A stretch of 10,385 bases of DNA from Cephalothrix simula (taxonomy: Eukaryota > Nemertea > Palaeonemertea > Archinemertea > Cephalotrichidae): contig JAXIUW010225729.1 of assembly GCA_035591015.1 (NCBI GenBank), positions 1-10,385 on the forward strand, written 5' to 3'. The position numbers and the translations under genes were made by a program. Positions 1 through 7,900 of this stretch are shown in pieces (position 1 is the first letter of the stretch; the number at the start of each line of letters is the position of its first letter). A model generated the notes under the pieces. That model was not told the origin of the DNA and ran no database searches. It saw only the letters and a list, made by a program, of their open reading frames with translations.

Positions 1-120
1 TCAAAATATAGATCATCATCAGTCAGAGATATATTTAAAACAAATATACAGGACAAAGTAAACGTTAACTTTTTTTTTATTTAAACATTATTTATTTTAA
101 ATCGATATTACTTACAATAC

Positions 121-142
121 AGTTCAAGCACAGTTCGAGCAC
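121..142. repeat. 11-bp tandem duplication
   Basis: AGTTCAAGCAC is followed immediately by AGTTCGAGCAC, with one difference. It lies in the sequence following the third reeler exon, where the gene's next intron should be. Confidence 0.85.
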
Positions 143-287
143 ATCTAGATTTTTGCAAGTGCAGGTGCTTTACAATAATTACCTGATCTTTTTCTTGTAA
201 ATTTTTGTACAATATAGAAAGTGAAATGATATATACAGGTGCAGCACGAGAGAAATTTACAGTAAGCATGCCAAAAAGTTAACTTAC

Positions 288-445
288 TAATCCTGTTACC
301 CAATCGTTGTCTTCTGGATACCAGGCTAATTTCTGAACTCCTTCAGGAACGTACTGAAAAATTCCTATAGCAATTTCAGTATTGCCTGTTATTCTCTCAG
401 CTCGCATTATGAAGCCTTTTATCTTTTGAGTTCCTTTCAAAGTTA
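288..445 (-). CDS. reeler gene exon 3: C-terminal half of reeler domain
   Basis: 158 nt, phase 1 in and phase 0 out. The acceptor is CTATCTTGCAG and the donor GTAAGTTAAC. It begins by completing a Val codon and reads TLKGTQKIKGFIMRAER and then a Gly-Asn-Thr turn with IGIFQYVPEG. This is the conserved KGF...AR core and following strands of a reeler domain. The usual Cys after these strands is absent; the segment reads KLAWYPED. Confidence 0.85.
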
Positions 446-1601
446 CTGCAAGATAGATTGCAAATTAGTAACAACATACCAATTATGCTGTTTGTGATTC
501 AATAGAAATTATGGAATATCGGGATTCACGTTATGTCTTTTAATTTTTGAGGAATGCATTTCAATTTCCAGTTCAAATAATATTGTTTTGATACCGTGAT
601 TGTTATATCATTTTTGAATAATCAGGGTTGTCAGCGATGATAGGCGATCCTTGAATTTCTTGATTTTTAAAATGTCCTGGAAAACGGTGTTTAGGTTCTT
701 GAGAAATTTTTCATATCCTTGAATTTATGATCCTTATCATATTTTTCAACGGATATTGTTGGACTTTATCGGTGCTTTATCTTTTTGAAGGTATTTTGCA
801 AACATGTTTATGCTGTTGTTATTTTGTCCGCAAATACAAATCGGATAATAGACGATTAGTAAATAAAAATATTAGCATGTTCGGAAAAAAATTACTGAAA
901 TGAATATTTTAAGTCCTTAAAAATTCCAGATGTTTCCAAACATACTGCCCAGTATGTATTAAAGGAATGGTTAGATAGATCCTCAAAAACCAACTTAGAT
1001 AGATCCTCAAAAATCCTGTGTGATGATTTTTTTCTTAGTTGCAAAAAGTATTCAAATATATCGGGTTCACGAAAAATATACCGCAGGCATGCAACATACT
1101 ACATGGCACGGCAGGCCTGTTTTTTGCTTACCATTTAACATTTCACCGGCTGTGACCAAGGTCGAAGATAAATCTATCTTGAATCCACCATTGCCTGTTT
1201 GTGGGGCATATCCATGTCGCGGGTAAAGGTTTATACATGTACCAGGAGGACCACCTTTCTTAAAGCCATACCCTTTAGCGATAAAAACATGGATTTAGAG
1301 GGGAGAAACCAGATAAAGGTCAGGTACACCCGAACAGATCCGAACACCCACACACTTCTCTGTACTTTTTTATTAGGATGTTTTAATATTATGTAACGAT
1401 GGGAAAAATTGTTAACTATTTTTTGAAAGAGTAAAGTTATATTAGTTTATTTTTCCGGTTCACTATGCAACAACATAGTTTTGCCCTAAGAATTGCTCTC
1501 TAGATACAAAAAAGATGTCTGATATGCATCTGATAAATATGCTTACCAATAGTTACTAGTCCATAAAATACTACAAGTAATGTTGTGACACCTTCAAACA
1601 T
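288..1601 (-). CDS. reeler-domain protein, 5' portion (three exons), runs off left edge
   Basis: Exons 1547-1601, 1132-1272 and 288-445 join in phases 1 and 1 and leave in phase 0, giving 118 residues without a stop. The first exon encodes a hydrophobic signal peptide (MFEGVTTLLVVFYGLVTI). The next two encode a reeler domain: GYGFKKGGPPGTC...YPRHGYAPQTG, then AGEMLNVTLKG...IKGFIMRAER and EIAIGIFQYVPEG. These match the C-x3-P-x-HG-x3-Q, V-T-L-x-G and KGF-x2-x-AR motifs of the family. The protein should be secreted or have an extracellular N terminus. It could be a second FRRS1-like gene, whose DOMON and b561 exons would follow to the left, or a small reeler-only protein of the insect defense-protein type. 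The window cannot decide. The ATG has A at -3. Confidence 0.82.
446..1131 (-). other. 686-bp intron of the reeler gene
   Basis: This intron lies between the two reeler exons. It contains a 24-bp-spaced direct repeat (971-1013) and a CAGGGTTGTCA motif at 623 followed by CTTGAATTT-type sequence that may be a transposon remnant. No exon is seen. Confidence 0.7.
971..1013. repeat. 19-bp direct repeat, 24-bp period
   Basis: TTAGATAGATCCTCAAAAA occurs at 971-989 and 995-1013, separated by five bases. It lies in the intron between the two reeler-domain exons. Confidence 0.9.
1132..1272 (-). CDS. reeler gene exon 2: N-terminal half of reeler domain
   Basis: 141 nt, phase 1 in and phase 1 out. The acceptor is TTTTTATCGCTAAAG and the donor GTAAGC. 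It encodes GGPPGTCINLYPRHGYAPQT and ends TAGEMLN. The spacing of the Cys, the P-x-HG and the Q is that of reeler domains. Apparent plus-strand ORFs across this stretch are antisense shadows. Confidence 0.82.
1547..1601 (-). CDS. reeler gene exon 1: start codon and signal peptide
   Basis: Eighteen codons plus one base, with donor GTAAGC. The ATG is at 1599-1601. A good acceptor (TATTATTTTCAG, ending at 1612) lies only 10 bases upstream of the ATG, so this is probably the second transcribed exon, with a 5'-UTR exon further right. The hydrophobic core LLVVFYGLV fits a signal peptide. Cleavage probably falls near the Gly-Tyr-Gly that begins the next exon. Confidence 0.75.
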
Positions 1602-1611
1602 GCTATATATC

Positions 1612-3117
1612 CTGAAAATAATATATCATTAATCGAATTTTACGCTGCATGATCCTACATTATTAACCTTTGTCGAAATTGAAACAAAAATGCGGTAAAC
1701 GAATGAATATGGCAAACGCTTTGTCACCAAAATGAGCTAAAATTTGCGTTTTGAAGGGAGTCTACAAAAATTGACTATGGAGACGGCTATTCTCTTTGAT
1801 TGATTATAATACAGGACTGTACTATATCATATATTGGTGGAAGCATAAACTACTAAAGATAACGCATTAATCAACCTCTTAGCGATATTAGTAGTGAAAT
1901 ACCAGTCCCAGTCCCATGCTCCCATAGAATTCCACATGACATCAATAGAGATTTCAGATTTACCCAACAAATCCAAATTGAAAATACAAAATATAAAACA
2001 CACATAGAATCAAGATTGATAAATAAATTTGACACTGGTAATTTAGGTATAAATGAAATAACTGACTCAGTTTCATGCCAAGCCGTAACTATCCCCATTT
2101 TTCTACCATTCAGTGAACAATCAGCTTCATTAGGTTACAATATTAAAAAATTAACCAACATCATCAAATTAGTAAAGAAAATATTATTATAGTGTAATAA
2201 AAGGATATACTGTAAAATGATCTCTAGGTTTTATTATAAAACATTCCTTCACGAGGTCACAAGTCGAACTGCGTGTTGCGCAAAATATGTAAAAAGTAGT
2301 TCGACATAAAAATTTCTGAATTGCTCCGCGATATAGCACAGATCTATTTATCAAAAAGTAAACTACTAGTAACAAATTAATAAAAACTGTTAAAATTGTC
2401 AACTAAGTTATATTTTTGTATCTTAAATTCATATACCTAATATGTGTAGTGAAATTTTCATTTATGTTGGTTGTTTGAATGTGAGATAACGTCGAGCCTT
2501 TAAATAAATAATGGATAAAATTTCAATTTAAAGTTTTAACTTACCAAATTTTCAAAGAAAATATTTTTAGCCTCTCCTTAGCTCTCTTCAAAAATATTTC
2601 AATATATCCTTATCAAAGAAATGGTTCGCTTATAAAGAATTTGTTCAATGCAGTCTGGTTTTTTGCTTGAAATCCTCTACACAATTATATCTAATTAATT
2701 GTTACTGCTTTATGTGATAGGCCTATTCAATTGGATTTAAAATATTGGTCATGAAAAATTGAACATGACATTGTAAAATCGATTAAAGTGGCTTGTAAAG
2801 AAATTTACTTTAAAAAAGCCATTTGGCCCATAAGTTTAAATTTATGTTAGAAAATAAATAAGTCGAAACTTTAGAAATTGAAATGACACAGGTTCACCAG
2901 TTCAAGCTTTTGCCCGATTTACCCCCAATTTAAGACAAGGTATTCAATTACTTAAGCCTATTGTTTATAAAAGAATTGTACGATTTGGTTTAAAATTATT
3001 ACTGGAAATATTAGCACCCATCAGTTTTGTTCCGAAACTCTTTTCTATCCGGGGATAGGGCTAAGCTGCAATTCTCTAAATTCTTAGCTTAGAACGTTGA
3101 AGTGGAAGTTGGTCACG
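1612..3117. other. AT-rich intergenic DNA, probable 5' flank of the reeler gene
   Basis: I see no supportable exon here. Short ORFs on the minus strand (1871-2098, 2187-2402) show no family signature and look like chance. Any 5'-UTR exon and promoter of the reeler gene should lie in the part nearest 1612. A minus-strand TATTATAAT near 1804-1812 is TATA-like but unconvincing in such AT-rich DNA. Small inverted repeats occur at 2263-2305 and 3061-3092. Confidence 0.5.
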
Positions 3118-3608
3118 ATGAAGATTCAAATCCTGTTGACGAAACTTGATTTAGACAAGGAAAGATTAGTTAATCTATATGTATCATTGTTCAACGGAGA
3201 CATAAATGACATAAATACATGTAGAAAGGAACTCTTTGACATTATCGAAATAGTCCTCACCCTATCGAAATGGTCCTCACCCTATCTCATGGAAAAGCGA
3301 CTGTGAAGAACATGCTAAACAAATCTCTGATTGCATAGCGTCAAGTCATGACCCTATGATCCTATCATACGGTGGGCATTTGGATGTCCCTATTTAATCT
3401 TCCTTGATATCCTATTGTAGAACATCGAGTTCTAGATATGAAACGCCGTGATGAAATGAGTGTAGAGGAAAGAAGAAGCGTCCTTAAAAGACAATCAACC
3501 GTGCAAATTAAAGCATTAGAGGCAAAAAGGAAATACTTGGAACGAGAACATATGAAGGAGAAAGATGAGATAGCTTCGCAAAAAATCCTGCTCAAAGAAT
3601 CCTGCTAA
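3118..3608 (+). pseudogene. decayed coding relic of unknown origin, spread over three frames
   Basis: Three plus-strand segments look protein-like but sit in different frames. The first (3118-3306) begins MKIQILLTKLDLDKERLVN. The second (about 3288-3397) contains DCEEHAKQISDCIASS. The third (3438-3608) is a 56-codon highly charged coiled-coil-like stretch starting MKRRDEMSVEERRS and ending in TAA. A 20-bp tandem duplication at 3243-3282 disrupts the first segment. The composition (Lys/Glu/Arg-rich, amphipathic) is unlike the surrounding AT-rich noise. I do not recognise the family; a mobile-element structural protein or a processed-gene fragment are both possible. It could also be a real gene with unrecognised short introns, though no clear splice sites join the pieces. 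Confidence 0.35.
3243..3282. repeat. 20-bp tandem duplication
   Basis: Two adjacent copies of TATCGAAATRGTCCTCACCC differ at a single base (A or G). Twenty is not a multiple of three, so the duplication shifts the frame of the surrounding coding relic. Removing one copy leads into HGKATVKNMLNKSLIA and then a stop, so this event alone does not explain the loss of the frame. Confidence 0.9.
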
Positions 3609-4199
3609 GTTTTGATAATGTTATTTTTTGCTAATGTATGTCTTAGTGGTATTGAAGATGGTTGCCTATATGATGTAGCAAAAGAGTAATTAATCGTACA
3701 CTTCGTTTTATCTTAATAGTGTAATTCAGACTTTATTGATTTATTTTGTTAGTATCTTTAACGTTCAGGTATATTGTGAAATACATGTAATTAAAAGTTC
3801 TTTTAAGTTACTGTTGTTATTTTAAGACTAAATTTTCGTGATGCTATCTGCAAAAGAGTAATGGTAGAATGCGCATTTTGTAATCACATTGTATTGTATG
3901 ATTGAGAGTTTCGGAGGTAATCATAATTTATTTTGTTTATTTTGTATCTTAATCTGGTAAATGTCTTAATCAGATTTTTATCTGATTCAGATATTAATAC
4001 CTCGTCGTGATTTTCATATTTTGTTTCTATTTTAAATTGTTTAGTAGTCTAATATTAAAGTACTCCTTCGAGGTATATTTTATTAACTCAAAGTCTTGTA
4101 CATTGATTTCTCGCGAGTTCAAGTGACATGGAATGTCAGAGAAAAGTCATGAAAATGTCATGAAAGTTGGTTTATGACTTTGCGTGGCCACCTTGTGGA
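3609..4199. other. AT-rich intergenic DNA without recognisable genes
   Basis: This stretch holds T-rich sequence with many stops in all frames. A short element GCAAAAGAGTAAT occurs twice (about 3678 and 3850), which suggests an old local duplication. ATACCTCG near 3999 and CGAGGTAT near 4069 form an 8-bp inverted pair. I see no gene. Confidence 0.6.
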
Positions 4200-4660
4200 A
4201 GACCTCCACAAAGGCTTGTCAAAGATTTGAAATAATTACCATTTTCGTCTTGCTTATCCTTGTAATTTAATGGTCCAAATATAGAGATTTTTGCCAGATT
4301 CTCAATGGATATCATCTTGGTAACAAAGGATATGCAAACATTTGGAAGATGTACTATTTTCATTATGCTTATCCTTGTGATGGAATGCTCTAAATGTATC
4401 TATTTTTATCAGATTTTTCGATGGATATCCTCTTGGTAGCCCTTGCAAAGATTTCAAAGGTGAACACAAAGATTTCGAAGGTGTACCATTTGTATCTTGC
4501 TTATCCTTGTGATGGAATGCTCTTAATTTATTTTCACCGGAGTTTCCAAGTAAATCATATTGGAAAAAATTCACAAAGTATTTTCAAAGATTTGGAAGAT
4601 TTACCATTTTCATCTTGCTTATGCTTGTGATGAAATAATCTAAATACATCGATTTTTGGC
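4200..4660. repeat. degenerate tandem repeat, four copies of about 115-132 bp
   Basis: The core TGCTTATCCT recurs at 4251, 4366, 4498 and (as TGCTTATGCT) 4616, so the spacings are 115, 132 and 118. Around each core are a diverged TACCATTTTCATCT on the left and GTGATGGAATG-like sequence on the right. Between cores are stretches resembling GATGGATATCCTCTTGGTA and AAAGATTTGGAAGAT. Both strands are partly open (minus 4172-4363 and 4302-4574; plus 4394-4630), but the spacings are mostly not multiples of three, so a repeat protein is unlikely. Confidence 0.8.
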
Positions 4661-4675
4661 GGGTTTTTTTTAATG

Positions 4676-4696
4676 AAATTATAATAATAATAAAAG
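4676..4696. repeat. (ATA)n-type microsatellite
   Basis: A short run of ATAATAATAATAA followed by A-rich sequence lies just downstream of the FRRS1-like gene's putative poly(A) signal. Confidence 0.75.
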
Positions 4697-4719
4697 AAAA
4701 TAACAATATTAGTAACATT

Positions 4720-4725
4720 TTTATT
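4720..4725 (-). promoter_or_regulatory. possible polyadenylation signal of the FRRS1-like gene
   Basis: Read on the minus strand this is AATAAA, about 114 bases past the stop codon of the FRRS1-like gene. It lies in AT-rich DNA with several ATT-rich stretches, so a chance match is quite possible. It is the first canonical hexamer I see after the stop. Confidence 0.35.
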
Positions 4726-4838
4726 ATTAAAAAGACAAAAGCTAACTTAATCCAACAAATTCATGTAACCGAAATATTAAAAACCTTCTTAATAAAATAT
4801 GTAGTTAATAAATTGAAACATAAACCTTTTTTGCTGTC

Positions 4839-4984
4839 TTAATAGGCACACAGGGACACTATAATCACTATCGAGAGAATGATAAGGGTGATTGCATAGA
4901 CTATAATAATAATCCTGCTGATCTTTGAGCTACTTTCCTCTTTCTCAGCAATTTGCATTGTAGAATCAGTCCCAGGAATAGATT
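4839..4984 (-). CDS. FRRS1: FRRS1-like terminal exon i: sixth helix and stop codon
   Basis: 146 nt including TAA at 4839-4841. The acceptor is CATATTTTCCAG. It encodes an acidic and serine-rich stretch (QIAEKEESSSK), then a hydrophobic C-terminal helix (RIIIIVYAITLIILSIVI), ending SLCAY. The preceding intron is only 80 bp, the shortest in the gene. Vertebrate FRRS1 likewise ends in a final transmembrane helix a few residues from the C terminus. Confidence 0.88.
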
Positions 4985-7900
4985 CTGGAAAATATGAAAT
5001 GATTAAATATTATTAAACTTATCTGAGATTATACTGAGTTTACTACAGGCAAACTTATTTGTACCTTGTGTCTTCTTTGTTTTTCCAAGTACCTCAAACA
5101 GGATTATGAAGATTATGTTTAAAATAATCCATGCAATGGTACAACCCAGCATTATATCTTTAAAGGGCTTTGGCAGAGCAGACACAAATCCAACAATGAA
5201 AATAGTTATAGCTGAAGTGAAAAGAAAACTAAAAAATAACCAAACTGGATAATTTATGAATGTTTCCTAAATTAGAAACAATCTCTTAAGAAACTTCAAT
5301 GTAGGTATGTCAGGAATGTTACCTACTTGCTGTTACAAAGCATATTAATGCAGATATTTTATGGTACCATGCAAATATAGGTCTGTTAGGGTGATCAAGT
5401 CCTGGACGAAGAATTCCTGAAATAACCTGACCAGTTGCCACAACCATGCATATTATGCCAAATACTCCATGAACTGTTGCTACTGTAGACTGTAAAAAGA
5501 ATTAAATAAAGAGGTGCAACTGAGAGGTGTATATTTAAACCACCAATCAAAATTTGTAGTTAATATAATTTCATGTATCTTTTAATTATGTTTGCAAAAT
5601 TTTTAGTAACTGTAATTGCTTTAATGCCTCTGCATAGTCCTATGTCTCACGATTTATCACAGGTGGTGAAATCAATTAAGTTGGCCTCAATGTAATTAAG
5701 TAACAAAAATGGAAAAAGATAATTGCCATTTCCAAAATCAGAATTTCTGAATTTATGATAACTTGAAATAAAAACTGTTCATACTTCTTTGTGTCATCAG
5801 TAGTCTCAGTAAAACTTATATTCTCAATAAACCTTAACTTTTTAGTTAGTTTTATGATGTCTTTTACTAAGTCATTAAATTTTGTGCTTTGATAAGCATG
5901 GCTGAAAAATGCATGTTCATAGTACAACTGCAAATTATCGTCATAAACTCCAGTAATATTTACAGAGTTTTACTTATTCATACACCTTATTATTATTATT
6001 ATTTTACTTATTTCTTTTTGGTTTGTTTTATTATCTCTTTATTGTCATTACTTTTATTTTTTTTTCTATTTTTTAATTGTCTATTTATTTATGTATTTTT
6101 ATCAAAATCAAAATCCTTAATCATCATCATTCTTTGCCATTTCACAGACTATGCAGAGGCCTTTATTGTTGTTTGCTTCAACTGTTTTTTAAAACATGCC
6201 TACTTACATCAATCCAGCCTTCGGCATAAACAATAATTATAATGACTCCAATCAAAGCTGTAACATAAACACCAGCCATACCAAATTTATGTAACTAAAA
6301 AAACAATTAAAGTTAGTTATTACAAAAAACAGTTTGACCCAGTTTTAGTTTTTGCAAGCGCCATATTTTTGCTCTTCATAAAGGAGCGGCACAATTCTAT
6401 GCTCGATAAATCGTGTTCGTTACGTCTTTCAAAAAAATGATGACTCGCTTTTGCACCGTTTAATATTCAATGCCATTAACCAAGAAACTTACATGAAACC
6501 ATAACTTTACACCTTTAATCATTTTACCAAATCCATTTTTCATGTACCTCGCCGTCGCCATGCAAAAGCACGCGACCAATAGCCACGAAATAAGCATTAA
6601 GGCACCTGAAAATGGATAAATAAATAAATAAATAAATATGACCAAAGCAATTCAACTTCAAACGCGGCAGTTAGGCAAGCCCTTGTGCTCTTATACTGAT
6701 CTTGCGATCAGGTCTCCACTATGTTCATCTGCTATCCATATTATTATTGGTTATTAAATGCGTTCATCCCACGTTTTGCATTTATTCAAATCCAATATTT
6801 TTTTGGTTCCTATACCCTAATATGAGAAAACCGTCGGGCTGGGTAGCTAACCTGCCTCAACCAATTTTTCCATCCATTTGTGTAATACTACTCAGTGGAG
6901 GGCAAAATCATTTTTTTCGGAAGTAAAAAGATCAAGAAAAGTTGAATAAATCAACTGTTTGTCTTACCATGGGCTCTAACCATTATAGGAATAGCTTGAC
7001 CATAGTAAATTTTGTTCTGCTTGAGATCAATTTTGGTATCTGATGTAACCGGAAGACCTTCATGCTCTTGAATGATGTTTGTTCCTAAGAAATAAAAGTT
7101 GAACAAATACTAGACTTGTTCTGGTCTCTTGCTTACTTAAAGTAAACAATGTAAAATATTCTAGAAGAAAATCTTTTTAATGGATCTAAAACAGCGCTTC
7201 CAACCTTTAAGTCTCCGGCAAAATAAGAACAATTAATACGATCTGCGTAAGTTTGTGTGCTAATAAGCGAAGGGAAGTAACTCCCATTTTAGGTTGTACA
7301 GTAATAAAATGATAAATTTATAATAGAAATAATAAATTTATAATAAATTAATGAATTTGTAATAAAAATAATAAATTTGTAATACTAAATTTAATATATA
7401 AACTCCATAATAAATATTTTAAACAAATATTTAACAAATATCTATTATTTCGTTGTACAGTAATAAATCGAAGTTACTTCGACCACGCTAATCCGAAGAT
7501 AAATTCCGATTTTGTTTTTAAAAGTTACACACTTCTTGGTTACATCAATGAATATTACATACTAACCTGGATATACAGAACCTTGCGCAATGAAATAATA
7601 ATACATATTATTAAGGTCAGTCTTAGTTGCTGCTTTTGTATTTTTCGCTTCGGTGAAACTGGTTTGGTAAAAGAAGTTCATCACTTTTGGTATTGTGAAA
7701 CTACAGTAAACATAGCTTGCAGGCTTTGCAACCACCGAATCCTTCATTCCCGACTGCAATATTTTCAAAAGAGTCATTACAATTTCATACCTAAGGTTTT
7801 TGCAAAAAGTTTCATGAGGTCAAAAGATTTTAGGTTGAGTTCATAATTCTTCTATATCATCCTTCGATGTTTTATTCATATTTTTTACAATTTGATGTGC

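Noticed and set aside
126-190. Possible next reeler-gene exon (acceptor after GATCAG, donor GTAAGTAAT)
   Set aside because: The splice signals are acceptable, but the translation (beginning VIIVKHLHLQK) does not resemble the end of a reeler domain.
1020-1396. Two overlapping plus-strand ORFs of 65-68 codons
   Set aside because: They are antisense to the second reeler exon, whose minus-strand reading has family motifs and valid splice sites.
2263-2305. 8-bp inverted repeat GTCGAACT/AGTTCGAC, considered as part of a tRNA gene
   Set aside because: No acceptor stem, D arm or anticodon arm can be arranged around it; it is only a short inverted pair.
3061-3092. Hairpin CTAAGCT/AGCTTAG just before the coding relic
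   Set aside because: A seven-base stem with an 18-base loop in AT-rich DNA is expected by chance and has no associated gene feature.
5889-6236. 115-codon plus-strand ORF, the second longest open stretch
   Set aside because: It is a T-rich intron read as Phe/Leu/Tyr/Ile; it overlaps exon f on the other strand and shows no domain or start context.
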